A DNA stretch of 32,198 nt, taken from contig MIAN01000234.1 in the NCBI GenBank assembly GCA_001829125.1, forward strand, positions 1 to 32,198, read 5' to 3'. The notes beneath the pieces are model-generated. The model was given only the letters and a program-made list of their open reading frames with translations, did not search any database and was not told the origin of the DNA. Position numbers and translations under genes: made by a program. Positions 9,801-16,816 of the stretch are shown here, in pieces (the first letter of the stretch is position 1; every line of letters starts with the position of its first letter). The stretch is from Spirochaetes bacterium GWB1_27_13. GTDB lineage: Bacteria > Spirochaetota > GWE2-31-10 > MWDO01.

Positions 9801-11315
9801 GATATATTCATTACTATTTGAATTTGTTTTAGTCCAACTATCACCTTCATCTGTTGATTTTAATATACTCCCAATACCACAACTCCAACCGATTTCGCTA
9901 TTTGAAAAATAGATTGAATATAGTTGTGGTTGTTTGACAAATTTTACTTCATTCCAATTAATCCCTCCATCTTTAGATTTTAAAATAATACCTCTCTTTC
10001 CTGAACTCCAACCAATTTTATTATCGCTAGAAAAATATATTGAATTTATATCACTTGTAACTTCATAATTTATTTTAATAAAAGAAGTTCCACTATTGCT
10101 ACTTTTAAATAATTTGGTATCTTTTAATATCCATATATTTTTATTGTCTTTTGAAACAAAAGTATCTTTTATAATTTTTTTTCTTATTTGATACCAGTAA
10201 TCTCCGCCATCGATAGATTTTAAGATAGTTCCATTATAACCACAAGCCCAACCTGTTTTATTATCACTTGAAAAATATATTGAAGTTAACCATTCATCAG
10301 TACCTGAACCTTTTTTACTCCAAGTTTCTCCGCCATCGATAGATTTTAAGATAGTTCCATTATAACCACAAGCCCAACCTATTTTATTATCATTTGAAAG
10401 ATAAATAGAAGCCAAATCAGCAGTAGTTTTATAGTTTGTTTCAGTCCAATTATTTCCCCCATCAATTGATTTTAAAATAGTGCCAGTAATACAAAAAGCC
10501 CAACCTATTTTATTATTATTTGTAAAATAGATTGAGTATACAGGTTGTATATTTTTTTTAAAAAAGCTTTTTAAATAGTATGTTTCAATATAGTTTGTTT
10601 CAGTCCAATTATTTCCCCCATCAATTGATTTTACAATAGTTGCAGTGGTACGATTGTAAGCCCAAGCAGTTTTATTATCTGATGAAAAATAGATTGAATT
10701 TAACCTTTCATTAGTACCATAGTTCATTTTAGCCCAATTATTTCCACCTCCATCAGTTGATTTTAAAATAGTCCCATTACTGCCACAAATCCATCCTGTT
10801 TTATTGTCAGCCGAAAAATATATTGAAGTTAAACTTTCATTAGTACCAGAGTTTATTTGTTTCCAATTATCTCCCCCATCAGTTGATTTTAGAATAGCTC
10901 CATTATCACCACAAGCCCAACCAGTTTTATTATCAATAGAAAAATAGAGTGAAATTAAACTTTCATTAGTACCAGAGTTTATTTGTTTCCAATTATCTCC
11001 CCCATCGATAGATTTTACAATAGTTCCACTCCAACCACAAGCCCATATATTTTTGCCATCTTTACTAACAAAGATTTTACTTAAATTCGCTCCTATGTAA
11101 GGCAATTTTTCGTCTGGGTTTATTTCTATTGGATAAAAAATATCGAGTAAACTTGCATTTCTATAAGCATCTGAGTTTGTTGGTTGAAAGATAGCAACAA
11201 TAGTTGCCAGAGTGATTATTAGGGTTATTATGATTAAAATTGTTAGTTTTTGGGATGATTTTATATTAAAAGTTGATTTTTGGGTTTCTAAGATAGTACC
11301 TTCGTATTTTTGCAT
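6858..11315 (-). CDS. YCF48/BNR-repeat propeller fused to a KAP P-loop NTPase, membrane protein
   Basis: A 1485-residue membrane protein. Residues about 23-43 form a first membrane segment. Residues about 75-675 hold 14 repeats of roughly 42-46 residues with the pattern GWxCGxNGTILKSxDGGxxW, typical of YCF48/BNR-type beta-propellers. A second membrane segment follows near 677-692. Then comes a KAP-family NTPase: Walker A GKWGTGKSS near 758, WFNAWHH, two membrane segments near 830 and 875, and Walker B IIIDDLDRCKP near 945. Two further membrane segments lie near 1072 and 1278, with a soluble loop between them. The inserted membrane segments between Walker A and B are characteristic of KAP NTPases. 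Predicted topology puts the propellers outside the cytoplasmic membrane and the ATPase inside, as in a receptor. RBS AAAAGGAG is 5 bases before the ATG. Domain calls are firm. The role (signalling, or defence as proposed for some KAP proteins) is inference. Confidence 0.85.
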   Translation of the reverse strand: MQKYEGTILETQKSTFNIKSSQKLTILIIITLIITLATIVAIFQPTNSDAYRNASLLDIFYPIEINPDEKLPYIGANLSKIFVSKDGKNIWACGWSGTIVKSIDGGDNWKQINSGTNESLISLYFSIDNKTGWACGDNGAILKSTDGGDNWKQINSGTNESLTSIYFSADNKTGWICGSNGTILKSTDGGGNNWAKMNYGTNERLNSIYFSSDNKTAWAYNRTTATIVKSIDGGNNWTETNYIETYYLKSFFKKNIQPVYSIYFTNNNKIGWAFCITGTILKSIDGGNNWTETNYKTTADLASIYLSNDNKIGWACGYNGTILKSIDGGETWSKKGSGTDEWLTSIYFSSDNKTGWACGYNGTILKSIDGGDYWYQIRKKIIKDTFVSKDNKNIWILKDTKLFKSSNSGTSFIKINYEVTSDINSIYFSSDNKIGWSSGKRGIILKSKDGGINWNEVKFVKQPQLYSIYFSNSEIGWSCGIGSILKSTDEGDSWTKTNSNSNEYILSSIYFSINNQIGWVCGLNGIILKSIDSGYNWKKINTRIVTSLSSIYFLSDNKTGWSCGDNGTILKSIDGGDIWNKINSGTNERLSSINFLSDNKTGWICGKKTIFKSTDSGDTWQPKEIKINGEVIKTSLIKLNFIDANNGLVVSQSGSIYQTKDGGDTWQKLNNYAKYPAGWYYIVLLGLIIWFFTELFKKEVKKEEEKLKSIENVLISDKPLENGMIDYLNFAPTAEGIAKFIRNRNTKPPLTLAITGKWGTGKSSMMSLINAFLKKHNFYPVWFNAWHHQNEEQLLNALLENIKFQAIPPWGNLWYFWFHIRLLCLRLKRNWFLYLIIGLIYIVTLGIIILNLEFISTNISNLFNFKDNNIIINVIIIFISSMPAILAIFDKLKPFSSLSEFVKNEIKSKFGIRYSTENTGFRYKFAKEFKEVTKALGDRNLVIIIDDLDRCKPNTVVTVLEAINFLVSAGDCFFILGLDKDRVEHCVGLDFKDLVEKYDECNNNSDNTNKLKDFAKKYMEKLINIEIPVPIAEKENSTKLLTSDKKEDKESKIKIENPLKKFFLAAKVVLVIYIFIVGFFFFNNIISKSKEYIQKEQQNEQNNQKLGFNKEINKDIFENDLFTKLIYEDDKNLVKSIFTYNFDKKKYILKESLKIEEINHFNYINKQLNNTINLDDIKSFNLSYFNQIIGNIKDKKELDFIKNYYEKTNNNYALKEIKSFIDRDKIISIINNAKPTPVTTINQITTTTIQSPNSSSFENGQTKNSNFWILLGILVIFIILVFIIPILVYISKKLGEGDIIDDSDNFKEALKIWAPLINFKHNTPRAIKRFLNKVRYFSMRSYKEEEKKFGKKFSEVFNPKNKKPPQRPDILSDEVLVTLFALYYFDESWIRDDKIFEIIIKNIKNIKNVENDIFPHDNIKVEMAKDVAKGNISEETKKKIEENLEFSKLFNKSIKNLKESKIIANINISPEDRKKFLAMLGEYKD
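10201..10380 (-). repeat. identical 54-bp tandem segments, 126 bp apart
   Basis: The 54 bases at 10201-10254 recur without change at 10327-10380. The offset of 126 bases equals 42 codons, one propeller repeat, so this is a recent in-frame duplication or gene conversion within the repeat region. Confidence 0.9.
10829..11006 (-). repeat. identical 52-bp tandem segments, 126 bp apart
   Basis: The 52 bases at 10829-10880 recur unchanged at 10955-11006, again offset by exactly 126 bases (42 codons). It is a second recent unit duplication in the same gene. Confidence 0.9.
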
Positions 11316-11387
11316 AAATGCTCCTTTTATGCTTTAAACTATATGGAAACTATGGTATCTGTTTATTATTTTCTCATAATTGTTATA

Positions 11388-11415
11388 ATTATAAGAGAAA
11401 TAATTAAAAAATCAA
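11388..11415 (-). promoter_or_regulatory. putative promoter of the KAP fusion gene
   Basis: On the minus strand, TTGATT (plus 11410-11415) is followed after 16 bases by a perfect TATAAT (plus 11388-11393). This would give a leader of about 65 nt before the ATG at 11315. The -35 box is only a 4/6 match. Confidence 0.45.
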
Positions 11416-11792
11416 TAATTTATTAAAAAATTTACTAAATTTATATAACAAGTTAATAATTATTCAAATTCCAAGTACCATTATTTGAATTATGGATTAA
11501 AAGAAACAGAAAGGCAATAAAATAGGTTGTTATTTATTTTTATTCTCTTCTTGATATTTTTTAATAAACTTTTCTAATTGATTTCTATAAATAGAATTAT
11601 AGTATTTCTAAATGAAAAGTAGCGTATATGAATTATTACACTTATTTTACATTTGCATAATATTTTATTTACATCATCATTATATAACTATTACTAAAAA
11701 AACATGTCCTATTATTTTTAAATTATTATCTTCCAATAAATCTTAAAATATTCATATTTTTTCAATAAAATTAATTTTTTTATCCTACTTAG

Positions 11793-11821
11793 TTGACTTT
11801 CAAAAAAATACAACCTATAAT
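11793..11821 (+). promoter_or_regulatory. sigma-70 promoter of the glutamate-synthase-like gene
   Basis: TTGACT (11793-11798), a 17-base spacer and TATAAT (11816-11821) form a near-perfect promoter. Transcription would start near 11828, giving a leader of about 100 nt. I recognise no riboswitch or attenuator in that leader. Confidence 0.75.
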
Positions 11822-11926
11822 ATTATCAAACAAACATTATTATTATTTTCGCGATATTTCATTTTCTTTTAATTGAAGAAGATAATTTTGGTATCTTAAT
11901 TTTTTTAAATAGTTGGAGGAATTTTT

Positions 11927-13561
11927 ATGTCTTATGAAAAACAAAATGATGCTCTTGGTACAACAAACAGGGGTAATCCTTGTGAATCAAGTCTTTGTAC
12001 ACTTTGTAGAGCAGATTGTCAGGGCAAGTGTGAAACATGGCTTTCGAGTATGGTAGGAAGAAAACTTTTGTATCCAAGAGATTTTGGTTGGATTACAGCA
12101 GGAAGTTCAAATACTGACCATAATGGGGTATCTTATAATTCTTTAAGAATTCAAGGGTATAATTATGGTGCTTATGGTTTACCAAAAGGAATATCGAATT
12201 CTGCTGATGATTGTATATTTCCTAATGTTTCAATAGAAACTCAATTTGGTAGTAAAATACAAACAAAATGTAGAGTACCAATTATGACTGGTGCTTTAGG
12301 TTCTACATTTATTGCAGCAAGATACTGGGAATCTTTTGCCGTTGGTGCTGCGTTAGTGGGTTTTCCTATCGTTGTTGGTGAGAATGTTGTTGGTATTGAT
12401 AAAGAAGCGGTTATCAAAAATGGAAAAATAGAAAAAGCCCCAGAACTTGACAGAAGAATAGAAACATTCTTAAAATATTATGATGGTTATGGTGCTATAA
12501 TAATACAGATGAATGTTGAAGATACAAGAAATGGTGTTGCCGAGTATGTCATCGAAAAATACGGCGAAAAAGCAATAATTGAGTTGAAATGGGGACAAGG
12601 TGCAAAAAACATTGGCGGAGAAATCCAAGTATCAAATCTTGAATATGCAGTGTTTTTAAAGAATAGAGGTTATGTAGTTGATCCAGACCCAACAAAACCA
12701 GAAGTTCAAGATGCGTTTAAATCTGGTGCAATAAAATCTTTTGCAAGACACTCAAGACTTGGCTACACAGATTTAAAATCTGCTGATGAAGTAAGAACTT
12801 CTTTTATGAAATCAGTAGAACATTTAAGAAAAATTGGATACAAAAGAATTTCTTTAAAAACCGGTTCTTATGGAATGGAAGCACTTGCTATGGCTATAAA
12901 ATATGCAAGTGATGCAGAACTCGATTTATTAACAATCGATGGGTCTGGTGGTGGAACTGGTATGAGCCCTTGGAATATGATGGAATCATGGGGTGTTCCG
13001 TCGATTTATTTACACTCTAAGGCTTATGAATATGCTTCTATTCTTGCTAAAAAACAAAAAGTTGTTGATTTGGCTTTTGCAGGTGGATTGGCAAGAGAAG
13101 ACCATATTTTTAAAGCATTGGCTTTGGGTGCTCCATTTACAAAACTTATTTGTATGGGTAGAGCAGTTATGATACCAGGTTACCTTGGTGCAAATATCGA
13201 AGGTGCATTAAATCCAGACAAAAAAGAAAAAGTTTTTGGTCACTGGGAAAAATTACCTTCTACAGTAACACAGCTTGGTCTAAAACCAGAAGAAATATTT
13301 GCAGGCTACTACGATGTTCAAAAGAAAGTAGGAGCAAATGAGATGAAAAATATTCCTTTGGGTGCTATTGCTGTTTGGACACTTTCTGATAAACTTGCTG
13401 CTGGTTTACAACAACTTATGGCTGGTGCAAGAAAATTTAGCTTAGATAAAGTTACACGAGATGAATTGTTTGCTGCAAATCGTGAAACAGAAAAAGAAAC
13501 TGGCATTAAATTTATAACAGAAGCTTTGGATACTGATGCAAAAAAAATATTAAATTCATAA
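11927..13561 (+). CDS. FMN-binding glutamate synthase-like protein
   Basis: A 544-residue protein built around the FMN-binding synthase domain of GltB, without the glutaminase, central and GXGXG domains. The N-terminus has five closely spaced cysteines (19, 24, 27, 31, 35; C-x4-C-x2-C-x3-C-x3-C), which probably bind an iron-sulfur cluster. The FMN/phosphate motif DGSGGGTGMSPW lies near 337-348, and AFAGGLAREDH with ALALGAPF follows. Where GltB carries its 3Fe-4S cysteines this protein reads MGRAVMIPGYLG, so that cluster is absent. RBS GGAGGA is 6 bases before the ATG. A terminator follows, so it is monocistronic. The family is common in anaerobes and archaea. Glutamate synthesis from ammonia or from a separate glutaminase is possible, but the true reaction and electron donor are not shown by the sequence. 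Confidence 0.85.
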   Translation: MSYEKQNDALGTTNRGNPCESSLCTLCRADCQGKCETWLSSMVGRKLLYPRDFGWITAGSSNTDHNGVSYNSLRIQGYNYGAYGLPKGISNSADDCIFPNVSIETQFGSKIQTKCRVPIMTGALGSTFIAARYWESFAVGAALVGFPIVVGENVVGIDKEAVIKNGKIEKAPELDRRIETFLKYYDGYGAIIIQMNVEDTRNGVAEYVIEKYGEKAIIELKWGQGAKNIGGEIQVSNLEYAVFLKNRGYVVDPDPTKPEVQDAFKSGAIKSFARHSRLGYTDLKSADEVRTSFMKSVEHLRKIGYKRISLKTGSYGMEALAMAIKYASDAELDLLTIDGSGGGTGMSPWNMMESWGVPSIYLHSKAYEYASILAKKQKVVDLAFAGGLAREDHIFKALALGAPFTKLICMGRAVMIPGYLGANIEGALNPDKKEKVFGHWEKLPSTVTQLGLKPEEIFAGYYDVQKKVGANEMKNIPLGAIAVWTLSDKLAAGLQQLMAGARKFSLDKVTRDELFAANRETEKETGIKFITEALDTDAKKILNS

Positions 13562-13620
13562 TTATTTCTAGCTTGATTGGAACTATAACAGATATTTTTG
13601 GTATATGTATTTTGTATTTT

Positions 13621-13654
13621 TAGGTCTGTCCCACGGGACAGACCTATTTTTTTT
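13621..13654 (+). terminator. rho-independent terminator of the glutamate-synthase-like gene
   Basis: A perfect 11-bp stem (TAGGTCTGTCC with GGACAGACCTA) with a CACG loop spans 13621-13646 and is followed by eight T. It is the strongest terminator in the window. Confidence 0.95.
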
Positions 13655-13756
13655 AAATTCTATGGGCATAAATATTAATTATTTTTCATAAAAGGGTTGT
13701 AATTTTTAATAATTTTATTAAAATAAAAGTATATAATATTTCACAGGAGAAAAAAA

Positions 13757-14830
13757 ATGAAAAAAATTATTCTATTATTAACTATTGTTTTATTTGTCCT
13801 TTTAGGATGTAAAAAACATGGAATCGATGGTACTAAAACAGATGTAATGACTATAAAAATCCCTTTAGTTACATGGGGTGGTTACGCTGCTTTATTTGCT
13901 GCAAATAATGGTGCTGTTGCAACTGAAGATTCTTTATTTTACAAATATGGTAAATTTAAAGTTGAGCTAATCCAAGAAGAAAATCCAGCGAATCAATTAC
14001 AGGGATTTGCAAATGGAACATACCCAATTATTTGGTCAACAATGGATATGCTTCCACTTCACTATGATGCTTTAAGTAAAGACCCAAGGACTATTCCAAA
14101 AGTTATCGGACTTTTTGATTATTCTGCTGGCGGAGATGGCATTATAGTAAGAAATAATATTACAAAAGGGGCTGATTTTAAAGGGAAAAAAATAGTTACT
14201 GCTCAATATACCCCATCACATTTTTTTATTTTGTGGTATTTAAATGAGAATGGTTTTACTACAAAAGACGTTGATATGATTTATGCTGCGGATGCGATTG
14301 CTGCAAAAGATACTTACATTGCTGACAAAAATATAGATGTTTGTGTTACATGGTCACCTTTTATCTATGATATAACTGACAAAAATAAAGAGACTTATGT
14401 GCAAGGGTCTATTTTACACACAAGTACATTACAAGAAAACCCTGCTTATGGTTTAATAGCAGATATTTATCTTGCAAGAGCTGATTTTGTGGAAAAAAAT
14501 CCAGAGGTTGTTAAGGCTTTTACAAAAGCTATGATTGATGGTTATGATTTATTTGTTAAAGATAAACAAAAAGTGGCAAATGATATTGCAAGTTTATTTG
14601 GTATCAAAGGTGGAGTAGAAGAAGTTATGTTAATGTTTGGTGATGTAACTATTGCTGGTAAAGAAGAGAATAAAAAGTTTTTTGATGAAACAAATAACTC
14701 TTCAGCGTATAACATTTTCAAATTATCAACAGACCTTTATAAGAAAAATGGTAATATAATTAGACAAGATTTTAATGTTGACCCAAAAGAAGTTATTGCA
14801 AAAGATGCAATGCTCGAATCAATAAAATAA
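13757..14830 (+). CDS. NMT1/SsuA-like ABC transporter substrate-binding lipoprotein
   Basis: A 357-residue exported lipoprotein. The signal peptide ends in the lipobox LLGC with Cys18 as the lipidation site. The mature part has the two-lobed periplasmic binding fold of the NMT1/THI5/SsuA type (LVTWGGYAALFAANN at the N-terminus, then GFANGTYPIIWSTMD and KKIVTAQYTPSHFFILWYL). Family members bind sulfonates, nitrate, taurine or thiamine precursors. The ligand here cannot be told. RBS AGGAG (13745-13749) is 7 bases from the ATG, and TATAAT at 13732-13737 is a possible -10 box. No permease or ATPase gene adjoins it, and it lies between two terminators, so it is an orphan that must use a transporter encoded elsewhere. 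Confidence 0.8.
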   Translation: MKKIILLLTIVLFVLLGCKKHGIDGTKTDVMTIKIPLVTWGGYAALFAANNGAVATEDSLFYKYGKFKVELIQEENPANQLQGFANGTYPIIWSTMDMLPLHYDALSKDPRTIPKVIGLFDYSAGGDGIIVRNNITKGADFKGKKIVTAQYTPSHFFILWYLNENGFTTKDVDMIYAADAIAAKDTYIADKNIDVCVTWSPFIYDITDKNKETYVQGSILHTSTLQENPAYGLIADIYLARADFVEKNPEVVKAFTKAMIDGYDLFVKDKQKVANDIASLFGIKGGVEEVMLMFGDVTIAGKEENKKFFDETNNSSAYNIFKLSTDLYKKNGNIIRQDFNVDPKEVIAKDAMLESIK

Positions 14831-14839
14831 AACTTTTAG

Positions 14840-14872
14840 ACCTGTCTGGTTTCAAAAACCTGACAGGTTTTT
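14840..14872 (+). terminator. terminator of the substrate-binding protein gene
   Basis: ACCTGTC (14840-14846) pairs with GACAGGT (14862-14868), and an inner GGTT/AACC pairing extends the stem past one mismatch. T14868-14872 form the tract. It lies between convergent genes and may also stop dut transcription. Confidence 0.85.
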
Positions 14873-14888
14873 ATCCTTAATCCGATAT

Positions 14889-15332
14889 TTATTTAAAGCC
14901 AGTTGAACCAAATCCGCCTTCTCCTCTTTGTGTATCAGACAACTCAGAGACTACTTGAAAATCAGCGTCAACTACTTTTGAGAATACCATTTGGGCAATA
15001 CGCATACCTTTTTCTATTGTAAAATCACAATCAGAATGATTAATGAGCACAACTTTAACTTCACCTCTATAATCACAATCAATTGTGCCGGGACTGTTTA
15101 ATACTGCAATGCCATGTTTAATTGCAAGCCCGCTCCTGCTTCTTACTTGTGCTTCAACACCTCGCTCCATTTCAATTGAGATTCCAGTAGAAATTAGTTT
15201 AAATTTATGTTTTTCAATTATGAGTTCTTCTGTTGAAAATAAATCAAAACCGCTAGAATTAGGAGTTGCTTTTGCTGGTATCTTTGCTTCACTATTTAAT
15301 AGTTTAATTTTTACTTTACTTAAAAATTCCAT
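14889..15332 (-). CDS. dut: dUTP diphosphatase
   Basis: A cytoplasmic trimeric dUTPase that hydrolyses dUTP to dUMP and pyrophosphate, keeping uracil out of DNA and feeding dTMP synthesis. All five family motifs are present in the 147-residue protein: SSGFDLFS (26-33), VRSRSGLA (63-70), GTIDCDYRGE (82-91, with catalytic Asp85), EKGMRIAQMVF (107-117) and the C-terminal RGEGGFGSTG (136-145). The length is normal. The start overlaps the end of the upstream M16 peptidase gene by 13 bases, so the two are probably translated from one message. Confidence 0.96.
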   Translation of the reverse strand: MEFLSKVKIKLLNSEAKIPAKATPNSSGFDLFSTEELIIEKHKFKLISTGISIEMERGVEAQVRSRSGLAIKHGIAVLNSPGTIDCDYRGEVKVVLINHSDCDFTIEKGMRIAQMVFSKVVDADFQVVSELSDTQRGEGGFGSTGFK

Positions 15333-16588
15333 TCTGCTAAATCAACCTTCTTTTTATATAATGCTTGCGTTAAAAAATTTTCTTGTATAAAAATTTGTTT
15401 AATTAATTCATTTAAATCATCGATTGTCGTTTTATTAATTTTTTCAATTACATAATTTTCATCGTATTGCTTACCAAATCTTATTTCCATTTGAGCAATT
15501 CGTTGCATTCTTTTTTGTAGAATATCAGAATTTAGTATTATTTCACCAATCTTTTGTTTTTTTGCTTGCTCAAGTTCTTCTTTAGTAATGCCATCCTTTA
15601 ATAGTTCTTTTATTACTAACGATATATTGTTGATAGTTTTATTTACATTTTTTGGCATTATAGAAGTGTAAAGACCAAAAATTGTTTCTTCTCTATATTT
15701 ATGTATATATGTGTAAATAGAATAACAAAGTCCAAGTTCTTCTCTAATTCTTTGAAAAAATCTAGAAGACATTGACTCACCAATGATAATATTTAATAAA
15801 TTTGCACTAATATAAGTGTCTTCATTTAGATTAAATTTAGATGTACCCATCATTAGATGCAATTGTTCTGAAGGCATTTCTGTAAAGAATGATTTTTTTT
15901 CTCCCTGATTTGCTTTTTTATTTTGTGGAGTAGGACATCTTCTAAAAGTTAGTGTATTTAGATAATCTAAAATTTTTTCAGAAGAAAAATTGCCACTTAT
16001 AACTAAAATTAAATCATCAGACGAAAAAATATTCTTATAAAAATCAAAAAGTGTATCTCTTGATACAGATGTAATTGATTCCTCTGTGCCAATTATAGGA
16101 AGCCCAAGCCCTTGTTCAGGGAAAAGATTAAACATAAAATCTTCATGAATTTTTTCGGAAGGGTCTTCCATAGTTGATTTAATTTCGTTTAGAATAACAT
16201 CTCTTTCCAAATCAGTCTCTTTTTCGTCAAAAACAGACCCATTAAACATATCATACATAATTTTTAATGCTTTTTCTAAATAAAAATTAGGTATTCGATT
16301 ATGAAGAACCACAAGTTCATAAGAAGTATAAGCATTTAAATATCCACCCATTTCATCAAAAATTTGGGCTATATGGTCTTTTTGAAACTCTTGAGTCCCT
16401 TTAAAAATCATATGCTCACAAAAATGAGAAAGCCCAGCTTGATTAAATAGCTCATCTCTTGAGCCTCTTTTAATAAAAAGTCCCAAAGCAACTGATAAAA
16501 ATTTAGGATTTTCTTCAAGGAGAATGGTAAGCCCATCATCTCGTTTATATTTTTTTACATTATTTATAAATATTAAATTGTTTTCCAT
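15320..16588 (-). CDS. M16 family zinc metallopeptidase
   Basis: A 422-residue single-chain M16B (YmxG/MlpA-like, mitochondrial processing peptidase-related) protease. The inverted zinc motif HFCEH is at 55-59, and the third ligand is Glu135 in VILNEI, exactly 76 residues after His59 as expected. The C-terminal half carries the non-catalytic M16 domain. Members of this group cleave small peptides or process exported proteins. The substrate here is unknown. It overlaps dut by 13 bases. In many bacteria an M16 gene lies just after rpsO-pnp, as in this cluster, but pnp is absent here. The ribosome site is weak (CAGAGAAAAAA), and a dispersed repeat arm ends 22 bases before the start. Confidence 0.92.
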   Translation of the reverse strand: MENNLIFINNVKKYKRDDGLTILLEENPKFLSVALGLFIKRGSRDELFNQAGLSHFCEHMIFKGTQEFQKDHIAQIFDEMGGYLNAYTSYELVVLHNRIPNFYLEKALKIMYDMFNGSVFDEKETDLERDVILNEIKSTMEDPSEKIHEDFMFNLFPEQGLGLPIIGTEESITSVSRDTLFDFYKNIFSSDDLILVISGNFSSEKILDYLNTLTFRRCPTPQNKKANQGEKKSFFTEMPSEQLHLMMGTSKFNLNEDTYISANLLNIIIGESMSSRFFQRIREELGLCYSIYTYIHKYREETIFGLYTSIMPKNVNKTINNISLVIKELLKDGITKEELEQAKKQKIGEIILNSDILQKRMQRIAQMEIRFGKQYDENYVIEKINKTTIDDLNELIKQIFIQENFLTQALYKKKVDLAEWNF

Positions 16589-16610
16589 TTTTTTCTCTGT
16601 GAAAATAATT

Positions 16611-16757
16611 TATAACACGGATTAACATAGATTTTCATAGATAGGCACAGATTATGCTAATTTTAGCCAATTAGGATTTTTTCTGTAAATTTTACCTATT
16701 TAATATCAATAAAATCTGTGTCAATCTCTTTTTCTATCCGCACTAATCCGTGTTATA
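16611..16757. repeat. imperfect 147-bp palindromic element of the AATCTGTG repeat family
   Basis: The outer 14 bases TATAACACGGATTA (16611-16624) are repeated in perfect inverted form at 16744-16757. Inner segments (CACAGATT near 16646 and AATCTGTG near 16713) also pair, so the whole unit could fold into a long hairpin. Related single units occur at 25903-25946 and 31751-31775. Confidence 0.8.
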
Positions 16758-16758
16758 T

Positions 16759-16789
16759 AAAATGAAACCGTACTCAAAGAGTACGGTTT
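16759..16789 (-). terminator. terminator hairpin downstream of rpsO
   Basis: A perfect 11-bp stem, AAACCGTACTC (16765-16775) with GAGTACGGTTT (16779-16789) and a 3-base loop. On the minus strand it is followed by CATTTTAT. It lies 28 bases after the rpsO stop. Confidence 0.7.
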
Positions 16790-16816
16790 AGTTTTTGAAG
16801 CATATAATGACTTAGA

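Larger units (their letters stand above)
9295..11090 (-). repeat. 14 protein-coding YCF48/BNR-type repeats
   Basis: Inside the KAP fusion gene I count 14 units ending in KSxDGGxxW or a degenerate form. Unit 8 (KSSNSGTSF) is the most eroded, and units 10, 11 and 13 carry EG or SG instead of GG. Fourteen units would build two seven-bladed propellers. Confidence 0.8.
11316..11926. other. 611-bp AT-rich non-coding gap between divergent genes
   Basis: The gap separates the minus-strand KAP fusion gene from the plus-strand glutamate-synthase-like gene. It holds a promoter for each (11388-11415 minus, 11793-11821 plus). It also has an 8-bp inverted repeat ATTCAAAT/ATTTGAAT (11462-11469 and 11483-11490). 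A minus-strand fragment at 11530-11601 could be the eroded C-terminus of a lost helical protein. No convincing intact gene or RNA is seen. Confidence 0.6.

Noticed and set aside
9295-11090. Regularly spaced repeats that could suggest a CRISPR array
   Set aside because: The units are in-frame coding repeats of 126 bp with conserved protein motifs. There is no short palindromic repeat with unique spacers.
11530-11601. Minus-strand fragment reading YRNQLEKFIKKYQEENKNK then stop
   Set aside because: It looks like a protein C-terminus but only about 23 codons are open and no family is recognisable, so it is not listed as a pseudogene.
11611-11745. 44-codon plus-strand open frame in the 611-bp gap
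   Set aside because: No ribosome site and a composition expected of chance A/T sequence.
15320-15332. Possible frameshift joining the M16 peptidase and dut
   Set aside because: Both proteins are complete, with normal ends and all motifs. The 13-base overlap is ordinary translational coupling.
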